Assembly: GCA_903852495.1 (NCBI GenBank) | Contig: CAINRC010000039.1 | Span: forward strand, 1 to 40,268 | Length of the DNA stretch: 40,268 nucleotides | DNA from: an uncultured Geobacteraceae bacterium | GTDB taxonomy: Bacteria; Desulfobacterota; Desulfuromonadia; Geobacterales; Pseudopelobacteraceae | Direction: 5' to 3' | Part shown: positions 18,794-27,441 of the stretch, in pieces | How positions within the stretch are numbered: the first letter of the stretch is position 1 | Layout: every line of letters begins with the position of its first letter | Notes under the pieces: generated by a model | Told to the model about the DNA's origin: nothing | The model's database searches: none | The model's input: only the letters and a program-made list of their open reading frames with translations | Position numbers and translations under genes: made by a program

Positions 18794-19738
18794 TCAGCCC
18801 TTCCGGTTGACCCGCAGGATCAGATCGCCTTCGAACAGCAGCGGGTGACGCCGGATACCGGTCAGCAGACCGGCCACGGGTGCCACAACCTTTTCAATCA
18901 CGGTACCGCCGAAACTGTCGTAGATGTAGCCCAGCTCCTGCCCGGCACGAACCCAGCGCCCTACCTTGCTGTCGGAAACAAACGTGCCCGCTTTTTCGGC
19001 AAAAACGCGGAACGCGCTCTCCTTGTCAAAGCAGCAGGGTTCCTCATCCTCCACCGCCAACTGAACCCCTTCCAGCACTCCGATGCGTCCCATAAAGGAG
19101 ACCATAGCTCGAAAAACCCGCTGGCAATGGTCAAGCTGCACGGTACCGGCCTGCCCCACGCGGAGGACAAAACTCTGGCCGGGCCAGACCTTCCAGGAAT
19201 ACATCATGGTCGTGGTGAAGACCGGAGAAAGCGAACGTTCCATAATAGCCTGCAGGCCAAGCTGCCGTGCGGTTTCCCGCTCCGCTTCGGTCGGCCCGTA
19301 CAGACGCACCTGAGGAATCTCCTCGAAATCGGCGCTGGCCGTGTGAATATCGATACGGTATTTGGCTCGTTTTGTCGCCTCCAGCACGGCATAGGCGATG
19401 CGCTGGGTGGTTTCACCGGTGGTGCTGCCGGGGAACATACGGTTGATATCCGATTTGTCAAAGGGCCAGGTGCGGGTACGCAGATTGACCCCCAGCACGT
19501 TGACCGCCGGGATGATCAGTACCCGTTTGACCAGGCGCAGATCCGGGTATTTGCCCGCCTCCACACTGTTCAGAAAATCGGCCAGCCGGGACAGGATGAA
19601 AATGCCGTTGATTTCGTCCCCGTGCAGTCCGGCAACCAGGGCAACTGCCGGTTGGGACGACTTGGGGCCGATTTCGTGGCAGGGAATATCGAACCCCTCC
19701 CGCACCGGAGCGGTCATGCAGAGCAGGTCGCGGATCAT
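18794..19738 (-). CDS. AstE/AspA-family zinc deacylase/carboxypeptidase (copy 2)
   Basis: A 314-aa M14-like protein. The zinc motif is His39-Gly-Asp-Glu42 (VAGLHGDEING) with His132 (DIHTAS); substrate-binding NVLGVNLRTRTWPFDKSDINRMFPG matches succinylglutamate desuccinylase/aspartoacylase proteins. The C-terminal lipoyl-like beta domain includes GKVGRWVRAGQELG and ends VAPVAGLLTGIRRHPLL. It overlaps the preceding paralogue by ATGA, so translation is coupled. It is predicted to cleave an amide or peptide; the true substrate is unknown. Confidence 0.85.
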   Translation of the reverse strand: MIRDLLCMTAPVREGFDIPCHEIGPKSSQPAVALVAGLHGDEINGIFILSRLADFLNSVEAGKYPDLRLVKRVLIIPAVNVLGVNLRTRTWPFDKSDINRMFPGSTTGETTQRIAYAVLEATKRAKYRIDIHTASADFEEIPQVRLYGPTEAERETARQLGLQAIMERSLSPVFTTTMMYSWKVWPGQSFVLRVGQAGTVQLDHCQRVFRAMVSFMGRIGVLEGVQLAVEDEEPCCFDKESAFRVFAEKAGTFVSDSKVGRWVRAGQELGYIYDSFGGTVIEKVVAPVAGLLTGIRRHPLLFEGDLILRVNRKG

Positions 19739-20712
19739 GAGCGACCTCCTTTACGCGCCATGACCCGGGCCATCAGCGAACCCTCGTAGACAAGCGGATA
19801 TTCCCGCAGGGTGAAGAGCACACCGTCCACCGGCGAGCGAACTTCCGAAAGGGTCTCGCCACGGAAGGGGGAAACGATCGTGCCGAGGAGTTCACCGCGA
19901 CGAACATCAGTCCAGTGGGATGCGGCAGGAATAAACATCCCGGAGGTCTGGGCGTTTAGATAATGAACATTGCTGTCGTCGGCGATCATCGCCGTGTGCG
20001 ACGTTTTCGGGATGGTGACGTCCGGGGCCAGCACCCCCATATCCTGCCAGACCGCCAGAATACCGGCCATCAACTGCTCGCAGTATTCGGGAGTGATGCG
20101 CATGCCGACCCCCATCTCCGCCACCAGGCAGGGGGTGCCGCAGCTGTTGAGACTGTGGGCCACGGTGGTTTCCAGCACCGTGGCAGCACTGTGCAGCCAG
20201 ATAAGGTCAAGGTTCATCCGGCGGGCGATCGGCACCAGCAGATCGTCAAATTCCTGATTAATACGCACCTGGGGAATTTCGCGCAGGTAGATGTTGCTGG
20301 CGTGGATATCGACCACCAGCGCAGCACCCGAAAGTGCAGTCATCAACGCTGCAGCCAGACGGTCCGGAAGCGGGCCGGATGCTGACCCGGGAAACGCCCG
20401 GTTCAGGTCAGTGTCGAAAACCGGCAGTCCCCGGGTCAGGGTATCCAGCCCAAGGGTGTTTACCGCCGGATACAGTTCAACGGTGCCGAGCAGGCTGCCG
20501 GGGGAGGTGAGGAGCAGTTTTTCCAGCCAGGCGGCCAGAAGATGGCAGACATAGAGCCCTTCCAGTTCGTCGCCATGAATCCCGCCCACGACGGCGACAC
20601 GAGGCCCGTCCCCGCCGGTAAACACAGCACGGCGGGTTTCCATCCGCTCACGGTATGGCATTTCTATGGTGAAGAACGTTTCCGTTTTTGCAGCTATTGT
20701 TTCGGACATCAT
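19735..20712 (-). CDS. AstE/AspA-family zinc deacylase/carboxypeptidase (copy 1)
   Basis: A 325-aa paralogue of the next gene. It has His46-Gly-Asp-Glu49 (VGGIHGDELEG), His137 (VDIHASN), NTLGLDTLTRGLPVFDTDLNRAFPG and a Glu in LVAEMGVG. The C-terminal part has LGTIVSPFRGETLSEVRSPVDGVLF, a beta-rich module like biotinyl/lipoyl domains. Two overlapping copies in tandem suggest a pair acting on related substrates or as a heteromer. AAGGGA precedes the start; two ATG codons are adjacent. Confidence 0.85.
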   Translation of the reverse strand: MMSETIAAKTETFFTIEMPYRERMETRRAVFTGGDGPRVAVVGGIHGDELEGLYVCHLLAAWLEKLLLTSPGSLLGTVELYPAVNTLGLDTLTRGLPVFDTDLNRAFPGSASGPLPDRLAAALMTALSGAALVVDIHASNIYLREIPQVRINQEFDDLLVPIARRMNLDLIWLHSAATVLETTVAHSLNSCGTPCLVAEMGVGMRITPEYCEQLMAGILAVWQDMGVLAPDVTIPKTSHTAMIADDSNVHYLNAQTSGMFIPAASHWTDVRRGELLGTIVSPFRGETLSEVRSPVDGVLFTLREYPLVYEGSLMARVMARKGGRS

Positions 20713-20756
20713 CGTCCCTTTCTAAAATTGAATACGTCGTACGGCTACTAAAAAAG

Positions 20757-20778
20757 GGGCACGGAGACACGGTGAAAT
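20757..20778. repeat. half element of the CGGAGACACGG family
   Basis: GGCACGGAGACACGGTGAAA matches the left arm of the dispersed inverted repeats at 7619 and 30138. No matching right arm is seen before 20883. The rest of 20713-20883 shows no gene. Confidence 0.55.
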
Positions 20779-20883
20779 GCGAGCAGAACTTGAGAGGAGG
20801 GAATGTAATCGTACTGTATATCGCGTGCTGCCTTGGTAGTTTCTATACCGTTCTCTCTGCATCTGTATCAGTCACGTCCCGGC

Positions 20884-21750
20884 TCACTGCTCCTGCATCG
20901 TCACGGTCACCGTCGGCTGTTCTCCGGAGAAATCCCCCTTGAAACTGCCCCGCTGGGGAGCGGCATCGTAGGAATCCCTGCCGACGGCAACCGCCACGTA
21001 ATGATCGTTGGCCAGCAGGTTGTGGGTGGCGTCAAAACCGATCCACCCGGCACCCGGCACCAGGGCTTCAGCCCAGGCATGGGTGGCCAGCTTTTCATCC
21101 TCTGCGCTGATACCCGGGTCCAGGTACCCCATGACATAGCGGGCCGGAATCCCCCAGGAGCGGGCAACCGTGATGAACAGATGGGCAAAATCCTGGCAGA
21201 CGCCGCTCCCCTGTTGTACCGCTGTTGTCAGAGCCCCGTGGACTTCCGTAGTACCGGAGCGGTATTCCAGTACCGTCGGCACCCAGGCAAGCAGCTCCAG
21301 CAGCGATTCCAGCAGCGGGCGGCTTCTGTCCGGCTTTGGCACCGCACAGCGGAGGATCTCAGCCAGTTTTATAACCGGGAGGGTCAGCAGGCTGCGATGG
21401 AGTATAAAATCATTCAGCGGAGGAGAGCGGAGGACCGCATCACAAAGCCAGAGATCCTCTTGCGCCGGAGTAACCGCCTCAAAATTGAAGGGATTCTCTT
21501 TAAGCGTTTCCACCTCACTCCTCAAGCGTGTCACCAATCTGTTATGGAGTGGAATCACGCAGAAGTAATCTACCCGATTGCCGAAATAGTCCGTATAGGA
21601 GGCCCGTTCTGCCGTCGGTTCTGACTCGATGACACATGAAATAACCCGCTGATGCCCGTCACTGCGCGGCGCAAGCCGCAGCTCCACGTGATGTTCGCGG
21701 ACACCCTGGGGATATTCAAGTATCGTTTCGTGCTCGATGATATAACGCAT
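20884..21750 (-). CDS. transglutaminase-like protein
   Basis: A 288-aa protein. An N-terminal bacterial transglutaminase domain (residues 1-85, HETILEYPQGVREHHVELRL) is followed by the papain-like core with Cys185 (GSGVCQDFAH), His224 (ATHAWAEAL) and Asp240 (IGFDATHN). The triad is intact. Proteins of this type are found beside circularly permuted ATP-grasp and alpha-E proteins and are thought to act as peptidases or amide-forming enzymes on a small peptide. No signal peptide is seen, so it is probably cytoplasmic. Confidence 0.88.
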   Translation of the reverse strand: MRYIIEHETILEYPQGVREHHVELRLAPRSDGHQRVISCVIESEPTAERASYTDYFGNRVDYFCVIPLHNRLVTRLRSEVETLKENPFNFEAVTPAQEDLWLCDAVLRSPPLNDFILHRSLLTLPVIKLAEILRCAVPKPDRSRPLLESLLELLAWVPTVLEYRSGTTEVHGALTTAVQQGSGVCQDFAHLFITVARSWGIPARYVMGYLDPGISAEDEKLATHAWAEALVPGAGWIGFDATHNLLANDHYVAVAVGRDSYDAAPQRGSFKGDFSGEQPTVTVTMQEQ

Positions 21751-21762
21751 TACATCTAACCC

Positions 21763-22701
21763 CTATTGGAAAAACTCTTCCGCAAGAGCACCATGAACGA
21801 GAGACATCTTTTCCAGCAAGCTCTCCAGGTACTCATGCAGCCCGGCATCAAAAATCTGCTGTGAAGTCCCACCGACCATTTCGGAGAGGTTCGCGAAGGC
21901 TGTTCCGGTGGCATCCTTGTTTTCCAGGCCGATGATCTGTAGAGCACTGCCCATATGCTTCACGGAGAAGACGATGGACCGGGGAAAATCGCGGTTAAGT
22001 ACAACAAACTCGGCAACATCGGCCGGCATGAAAGCGGAGTGGTAATTGCGGCGGAACGCCTCAAAACCGGACAGGGATTTAAGCAGTGCCGCCCACTGGT
22101 AGTAATCAAGAGCGGAACCGACCATGGAAAGGTCAGGCAGAATGATGTGGTATTTAACATCCAGGGTGCGCACCGTCATATCAGCCCGCTCGAAGCATCC
22201 CCCCAGCTGGTAAAAGGCATACGCCTCGCCGCGCATCATGGTCGAAGCGACCAGCCCGTTGAATCGGGCCACCTGATTGCGCAGCTCGACAAATAGATTT
22301 CCGGCCCGCTCTGCGCTCAACGGCCCTTTCAGCCGCTCGTTGAAACTCATCCAGATTTCGTTAACCGCTTCCCACATCTCCTTGGAAATACGGTCACGCG
22401 CCACCCGGGCATTTTCGCGGAACAGCCGCAGGCAGGTCCTGATGGAACTGGGGTTGTTACGACCGGCACTGATAAACTGCAGTACGCGTGACGTACTGAT
22501 ACTGCCGTTGCCGAACTGCTCAATATAGAGTGGTTCTGACGAGTTTATCTGCAGGATCGGCCGCCACTTGTCCTCTTCCCCCATATCCTCTTCCGCCTCC
22601 ACCAGATAGAGCAGATTTATCTCCATCAGACGGGCGGTTTCTCCGGCCCTCTCCAGGTAGCGGGCCATCCAGTACATCGAATCGGCAATGCGGCTTAGCA
22701 T
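21763..22701 (-). CDS. alpha-E domain protein
   Basis: A 312-aa mainly helical protein of the alpha-E family. It starts MLSRIADSMYWMARYLERAGETARLMEIN and later has RIRSKEMWEAVNEIW-like and RADMTVRTLDVKYH helices. Members carry acidic residues in a helical bundle and nearly always neighbour the circularly permuted ATP-grasp gene, as here. Its biochemical role is not established; it may bind the ATP-grasp protein or its product. AAAGGAA precedes the start. Confidence 0.88.
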   Translation of the reverse strand: MLSRIADSMYWMARYLERAGETARLMEINLLYLVEAEEDMGEEDKWRPILQINSSEPLYIEQFGNGSISTSRVLQFISAGRNNPSSIRTCLRLFRENARVARDRISKEMWEAVNEIWMSFNERLKGPLSAERAGNLFVELRNQVARFNGLVASTMMRGEAYAFYQLGGCFERADMTVRTLDVKYHIILPDLSMVGSALDYYQWAALLKSLSGFEAFRRNYHSAFMPADVAEFVVLNRDFPRSIVFSVKHMGSALQIIGLENKDATGTAFANLSEMVGGTSQQIFDAGLHEYLESLLEKMSLVHGALAEEFFQ

Positions 22702-22755
22702 GGCGTTAGTTCCTTTTCTCTCCGGATATCCCCCTGTTCACAAGGGGAGAAAAAT

Positions 22756-24201
22756 CTATTCAGCCAGTACCCAGGTATCCTTGCTGCCACCACCCTGCGA
22801 CGAGTTCACCACCAGCGACCCCTTGCGCAGCGCCACTCTGGTGAGTCCACCCGGCACAACTTCGATATCATCACCGTAAATCACGTAGGGGCGCAAATCA
22901 AGATGGCGCGCTTCCAGCTCGCCGTCCATGTAACAGACGTGGCGGGACAGGTAAACCACCGGCTGGGCAATATAATTGCGCGGATTTTCCTGTACCAGAT
23001 CAACAAATTCCTTGCGCAGGGCGGGGGTGGATGACGGCCCCATCAGCATACCGTACCCTCCCGACTCGCTGACCGCCTTGATTACCATCCGCTCCATATT
23101 ATCAAAAACATACTCGCGGTCTTTTACGTTGGTCATCTGATAGGTGGGAACATTGTTGAGGATCGGTTCCTGGCCGAGGTAGTAGCGGATGATGTCCGGT
23201 ACATACGGGTAGACCGCCTTATCGTCAGCAATGCCGCTTCCCGGTGCATTGACGATGGCGACATTCCCGGCCCGCCAGGCGTTGATGACCCCGGCAATAC
23301 CGAGGGAGGAATCGGAGCGGAACACCAGCGGATCAAGGAAGTCGTCGTCGATACGGCGATAAATGACATCCACCCGCTGCAGACCGGTGGTGGTTTTGAG
23401 GTAGACGATATCGTTGACCGTCACCATGTCACGCCCCTCGGCCAGTTCAACCCCCATCTCCTTTGCCAGGAAGGTATGTTCGAAATAGGCGGAGTTATAG
23501 ATGCCGGGGGTGAGCAGCACGATTTCAGCATTGGCCGCGCCGCGTGGTGACAGTGCGCGCAGCGCCGCCAGCAGAAGCGACGGATAATGCTCAACGCGAC
23601 GGACGCGATATTTGTTGAAAAACTCAGGAAGGATGCGCCGCTCAATGACCCGGTTTTCGATCATGTAGGAAACGCCGGACGGGGTACGCAGGTTGTCCTC
23701 CAGAATGAGGAACTCCCCTTTTTCATCGCGGATGATGTCGATGCCGCTGACATGGGTGTAGATACCGCGCGGCGGTACGATGCCGACGATTTCCCGCCGG
23801 AAGTCACGCCCCTGGTAAATCAGTTCCGGCGGAATAACGCCGTCCTTGATAATTTTCTGGTCTCCGTACAGGTCACCCAGAAACAGGTTAAGTGCCCGTA
23901 CCCGCTGTTTGAGACCGGACTCAATCTTGACCCACTCCGGGGCGGTAATGATGCGCGGAATCAGGTCGAACGGCCAGATGCGCTCGATTCCCTCCTCACT
24001 TTCACCGTAGACCGTGAAGGTAACCCCCTCCGCCTGCAACGCCAGCTGGGACTCGTGGGCCTTGGCCTCAAGCGCATTGTTGCCCGTGGCCCTGATATGA
24101 TCCCACAACAGTCTGTAGTGGTCACGCGGGGTAAAATCGTCGGCGTAAAACTCGTGGTAGGGGGTACGGGGTTTGCTGCCCTGCATGCCGGCATTGTACA
24201 T
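22756..24201 (-). CDS. circularly permuted ATP-grasp protein
   Basis: A 481-aa protein of the circularly permuted type 2 ATP-grasp family. Characteristic segments are IKDGVIPPELIYQGRDFRREIVG, SGIDIIRDEKGEFLILEDNLRTPSGVSYMIENR and the ATP-binding VIKAVSESGGYGMLMGPSS, ending NSSQGGGSKDTWVLAE. It is expected to ligate a carboxylate to an amine with ATP, making a peptide-like bond. The start follows AAAGGAGCGG. It is the first gene of the six-gene set going down to 18103, so it would make the product that the others trim or modify. Confidence 0.9.
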   Translation of the reverse strand: MYNAGMQGSKPRTPYHEFYADDFTPRDHYRLLWDHIRATGNNALEAKAHESQLALQAEGVTFTVYGESEEGIERIWPFDLIPRIITAPEWVKIESGLKQRVRALNLFLGDLYGDQKIIKDGVIPPELIYQGRDFRREIVGIVPPRGIYTHVSGIDIIRDEKGEFLILEDNLRTPSGVSYMIENRVIERRILPEFFNKYRVRRVEHYPSLLLAALRALSPRGAANAEIVLLTPGIYNSAYFEHTFLAKEMGVELAEGRDMVTVNDIVYLKTTTGLQRVDVIYRRIDDDFLDPLVFRSDSSLGIAGVINAWRAGNVAIVNAPGSGIADDKAVYPYVPDIIRYYLGQEPILNNVPTYQMTNVKDREYVFDNMERMVIKAVSESGGYGMLMGPSSTPALRKEFVDLVQENPRNYIAQPVVYLSRHVCYMDGELEARHLDLRPYVIYGDDIEVVPGGLTRVALRKGSLVVNSSQGGGSKDTWVLAE

Positions 24202-24270
24202 GATCGGCCGCTCCTTTACTCAAGAATGCGTGGAAGTATACTGATATTGCAAATTTATGCCACCATTCGT

Positions 24271-24702
24271 TTACAGTGGCTGGCTGATAACAATAAATCG
24301 CTCATCGAACCAGGGAACGAGAAGCGGACGCACATCCTTCCATGCAAGACCCCCGCCACCACAGCCGGGACGGGGGACAACGATCTGCGTCCAGCCGGAA
24401 TGATCCGCCAAAAGCCTCAATTCACGGGCTGAACGGGCAATAATGCCCGGATCCGGAAGCGACCAGGGGGTCTCCTCCACCGGGAAGGTGGCGATGCCGT
24501 TGCCCAGAGAACAGACACAATTACCCCGCTCAGCGAGGAGACTGCCTACAATTTCAGCAAGTTTCGGATAGCGCTGTGCCGCCTGTTTTGCCACCCCCCG
24601 CCCGAAAATCGCCCTGCCGTCCTTGGTCAGGGAACCGTTCGTGGTGATCACGATGATCCCGGTGGTGCTGCACTCCCATATATCCCCTACGGTCTCAAGC
24701 AT
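24271..24702 (-). CDS. macro-domain protein (ADP-ribose-binding)
   Basis: A 143-aa stand-alone macro domain. VGDIWECSTTGIIVITTNGSLTKDGRAIFGRGVAKQAAQRYP and RPGCGGGGLAWKDVRPLL match the ALC1/Poa1-like branch that removes ADP-ribose from protein or hydrolyses its derivatives. It overlaps the 96-aa gene by 16 bases and is translated with it. With draG 4 kb away and NifH carrying the target Arg99, a link to ADP-ribosylation is possible but is only inference. Confidence 0.85.
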   Translation of the reverse strand: MLETVGDIWECSTTGIIVITTNGSLTKDGRAIFGRGVAKQAAQRYPKLAEIVGSLLAERGNCVCSLGNGIATFPVEETPWSLPDPGIIARSARELRLLADHSGWTQIVVPRPGCGGGGLAWKDVRPLLVPWFDERFIVISQPL

Positions 24703-24977
24703 TCCCGGGCCGATCCCCGGAGGTAATCGAACACCTCCCCACGGGTGGTTATAAAATACGGCATCTGGTTCAGCAGATCCTCCAGCAGGTGCAGCAGTTC
24801 TCCATCTTTAGTGTCAAGCTCATCCATGACCCCGCCCAGCATCGGCAGGATCTCGTACAGATCATGGCGATTGAAGAGCGCGGGATCGGGCAGACCGGAA
24901 AATTTTGCGTCACCGCGATGGGCGATGTCGCGGGGGTATTTGAATTTCAGATCGGACGCTTTGATGATAATGGCCAT
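24687..24977 (-). CDS. conserved-looking 96-aa protein, unknown function
   Basis: A 96-aa soluble protein starting MAIIIKASDLKFKYPRDIAHRG after GAGGTACTCCC. It has a conserved-looking core with PDPALFNRHDLYEILPMLGGVMDEL and acidic helices; no cysteines other than one near the C-terminus, and no membrane segments. I do not recognise the family. It overlaps the macro-domain gene, suggesting a shared function, and follows the nifB-nifV genes after a 200-base gap. Confidence 0.7.
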   Translation of the reverse strand: MAIIIKASDLKFKYPRDIAHRGDAKFSGLPDPALFNRHDLYEILPMLGGVMDELDTKDGELLHLLEDLLNQMPYFITTRGEVFDYLRGSARECLRP

Positions 24978-25026
24978 GGGAGTACCTCACGTAAATAATC
25001 CTGATCAGAACGAATCCCCCGCTTAA

Positions 25027-25140
25027 AACTCCCTCTCCCTGAGGGAGAGGGTCGGGGTGAGGGGGAAGTGCTCGATTACACAACATCGCCGCCCCCTCAA
25101 CCGGCCTTCGGCCACCTTCTCCCTCAAGGGAGAAGGTATC
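25027..25140. repeat. CCCTCTCCC intergenic repeat pair
   Basis: CCCTCTCCCTGAGGGAGAGG (a hairpin) is followed by GTCGGGGTGAGGGGG. Then, 60 bases later, CACCTTCTCCCTCAAGGGAG closes the element. This is the widespread proteobacterial boundary repeat, often ending transcription. It lies between the nifV-associated small gene and the 96-aa gene and probably separates two transcripts. Confidence 0.8.
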
Positions 25141-25191
25141 AACAGTGGATCAAGACTGCTCACACAATAAATTTATCCTGAAACAGCCCTT

Positions 25192-25425
25192 TCAGTGACC
25201 GCCGCAGCCACCACCACACCCGCCGCCGCAGCCCGGCTTGACAATGTCCTCCGCCTTCGGCTTTGCACACAACTGGAGGGAGGAACGGTCCACGTACCAC
25301 GCCTCATCCTCGTTTTTCCCCTGCAGCTCGTTTTTCTTGAGCATCATCAGCACCCGCATCTCCGTTGTTTCAAGAAGCTGCGCCGCTTCGGCTATCGATA
25401 CAAATGACGTTCCTGCTGTACACAT
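25192..25425 (-). CDS. 77-aa HTH-like protein with a Gly-Cys tail
   Basis: A 77-aa protein. Residues about 6-50 resemble a MerR/excisionase-type helix-turn-helix (SIAEAAQLLETTEMRVLMMLKKNELQG, then EAWYVDRSSLQ). The C-terminus ends GCGGGCGGGCGGH, three cysteines and a histidine in a glycine chain that could bind a metal or cluster. I know no named family. It starts 12 bases after nifV in the nifB operon, so it probably senses or carries a metal for cofactor assembly; that is inference. Confidence 0.75.
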   Translation of the reverse strand: MCTAGTSFVSIAEAAQLLETTEMRVLMMLKKNELQGKNEDEAWYVDRSSLQLCAKPKAEDIVKPGCGGGCGGGCGGH

Positions 25426-25437
25426 GGTGTTTCCTCC

Positions 25438-26583
25438 TCAAGCTGCCTTCGGCAGTGTTTCTTCAGCGCTATAGATGGCCATCAGTTCACCGTTTGTCAG
25501 ATCCCGCTTGCGCCGGCACGACATGGCGCGCGTCAGTTCAAGCAGCGGCACCGCCCGTGTCCGGTCGACACTGATACCCATGCCGCGGTACCGTTCGATC
25601 AGGCCGCCGGTACCGGAATGTTTGCCGACCACGATACTGCGGGTCAGCCCCACTTCCGCCGGATCAAACCCCTCGTAGTTGTGGGGGTCCTTGATAACAC
25701 CGTCGGCGTGCAGCCCTGATTCGTGGGCGAAGACCCGTTTGCCGACGACAGGCTTGGAAACGGATAACGGACGGCGGGACGCCGTGGCGACAAAAAGCGA
25801 CATCTCGCGGAAACGGTGGGTGGTAATGCCGGTGTCCACTCCGCAGGCATGTTTCAGCCCCATGACAACCTCCTCCAGCGCCGCATTCCCTGCCCGCTCG
25901 CCAAGACCGTTAATGGTGGTGTTGACATACTTCGCCCCGGCACGGATACCGGCAATGGCATTGGCCGTGGCCATCCCCAGATCGTTATGGGTATGCACCT
26001 CGATATCAATTTCAGGTACCGCCCGCCGCAGGAACGCCACCTTATCGAACATGGTGAAGGGATCCATGATTCCCAGGGTATCGCAGAAGCGGAAGCGGTC
26101 ACCCCCCATGGCACGGGTAATCTCCATCAGCTCCACCAGAAAGGCCATGTCGGCCCGACTGGCATCCTCACCGCCGACCGAGACGTACAGGTTGTGCTGC
26201 TTGGCAAAACCGAGAGCGACCTTCAGCTGTTCCTTGACCGCGTCCCGGTTTTTACGCAGCTTGTGGGTGATCATCTGGTCGGACACCGAAAGAGAAATAT
26301 CCACCGCCCCCACGCCGCAGGCGATACTTGCCTCAATTTCAGGCACCAGTGCCCGGTTCCAGGTAATCAGCCGGGCATTGAGCCCAAGATCCACCAGAGA
26401 GCGGATGCTGGAGCGTTCCTCCTCACCCATGGCCGGAATGCCGCACTCGATCTCCCCCACGCCGATGGCATCAAGCATGCGGGCAATGGCAATCTTTTCC
26501 CGTTTGGAAAACACCACTCCGGCGGTCTGCTCGCCGTCGCGCAGGGTTGTATCGTCGATGATAATGTCGTGATTTATGGTCAT
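25438..26583 (-). CDS. NifV, homocitrate synthase
   Basis: A 381-aa DRE-TIM metallolyase. It starts MTINHDIIIDDTTLRDGEQTAG and has FCDTLGIMDPF, HTHNDLGMATANAIAGIRAGA and GERAGNAALEEVVMGL, the family motifs that bind the metal and acetyl-CoA/2-oxoglutarate. It makes R-homocitrate, the organic ligand of FeMo-co. The start at 26583 is preceded by AGGGGGCGATC; 33 upstream in-frame residues have no ribosome site. It is in the nifB-GNAT-nifV transcript. Confidence 0.95.
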   Translation of the reverse strand: MTINHDIIIDDTTLRDGEQTAGVVFSKREKIAIARMLDAIGVGEIECGIPAMGEEERSSIRSLVDLGLNARLITWNRALVPEIEASIACGVGAVDISLSVSDQMITHKLRKNRDAVKEQLKVALGFAKQHNLYVSVGGEDASRADMAFLVELMEITRAMGGDRFRFCDTLGIMDPFTMFDKVAFLRRAVPEIDIEVHTHNDLGMATANAIAGIRAGAKYVNTTINGLGERAGNAALEEVVMGLKHACGVDTGITTHRFREMSLFVATASRRPLSVSKPVVGKRVFAHESGLHADGVIKDPHNYEGFDPAEVGLTRSIVVGKHSGTGGLIERYRGMGISVDRTRAVPLLELTRAMSCRRKRDLTNGELMAIYSAEETLPKAA

Positions 26584-26611
26584 GATCGCCCCCTGTTGAC
26601 GTTTGTTGTTG

Positions 26612-27436
26612 TTATCCGCAGCTCCCCATGGTGGCCAGAGCGTACAGCAGATCCGGGCGGTACTCCGGTTTTCTCCCCGCATACATCAGCAGATTGCTGC
26701 CAGCCTCCACCATGCCGCAGCGCCGGTAAATCCGCTGCGCCGCCCGGTTCGAGGCGGGGGCATCCAGCAGCAGCTTCGTCCCTGACGGCACGGCAGCGGC
26801 TGCCTCCCTGAACAGCTCTTCCGCAGCACCGGCATCAAGTGCCGCAAACGGCCCGAACTGCACGACCTCGCCGCACGGCTGCCGCACGATGAAACCGGAT
26901 TCACTCTGCAGCAGAGCGCCACGCTGTGTCGTCACATCAAGCAGCGCTCCCCGGCGGTCACCCCAGACGACCCTGTCGATATCATATGATGAACCGGTCA
27001 TCGCAACTCCCCCGGTGGTTCTGGCATGGCCCGGGTGCCGCTGGCGTCCCCTGCCAACCCAGCGGATTATGGTATCCACACTGGTAAAGCCGTGCTTTTC
27101 ATACAGCGGCGTACCGGACTTTGAGGCGGTCAGCCAGATCGTTGCCACACCCGCCGCAGCCAGCGCCGCCATGGCTTTTCGGAACAGTGCCTCGCCGATC
27201 CCTCTGCCGCGACTGCACTCCGCCACGATAAGATTGCCGATCCAGCCGCTCCGCCCGTGGCGGAGCGATGTGACAAACCCAGCCGCTTCTCCGCTTTTCC
27301 CACGGGCGGTGAAACAGCCCGCCGGGAAGGCCGCCAGAAGGAACTCGTATTCCCACGGTTCCGCCACCCAGTTTTCCGTTGCTGCCAGCGCGATGAAGCG
27401 GGGTATGTCATCCGTACGGAACGGTTCGATAATCAT
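26612..27436 (-). CDS. two-module GNAT acetyltransferase
   Basis: A 274-aa protein. Residues 1-130 are a GNAT domain (RDGR-type AcCoA loop NLIVAECSRGRGIGEALFRKAM, then YEKHGF). Residues 145-260 look like a second, weaker GNAT-like fold ending PASNRAAQRIYRRCGMVEAGSNLLMYAGR. It lies 5 bases after nifB and 28 before nifV, so it is co-transcribed with cofactor-synthesis genes. A role in nitrogen fixation is suggested by that only; the substrate is unknown. Confidence 0.8.
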   Translation of the reverse strand: MIIEPFRTDDIPRFIALAATENWVAEPWEYEFLLAAFPAGCFTARGKSGEAAGFVTSLRHGRSGWIGNLIVAECSRGRGIGEALFRKAMAALAAAGVATIWLTASKSGTPLYEKHGFTSVDTIIRWVGRGRQRHPGHARTTGGVAMTGSSYDIDRVVWGDRRGALLDVTTQRGALLQSESGFIVRQPCGEVVQFGPFAALDAGAAEELFREAAAAVPSGTKLLLDAPASNRAAQRIYRRCGMVEAGSNLLMYAGRKPEYRPDLLYALATMGSCG

Positions 27437-27441
27437 GCTGC

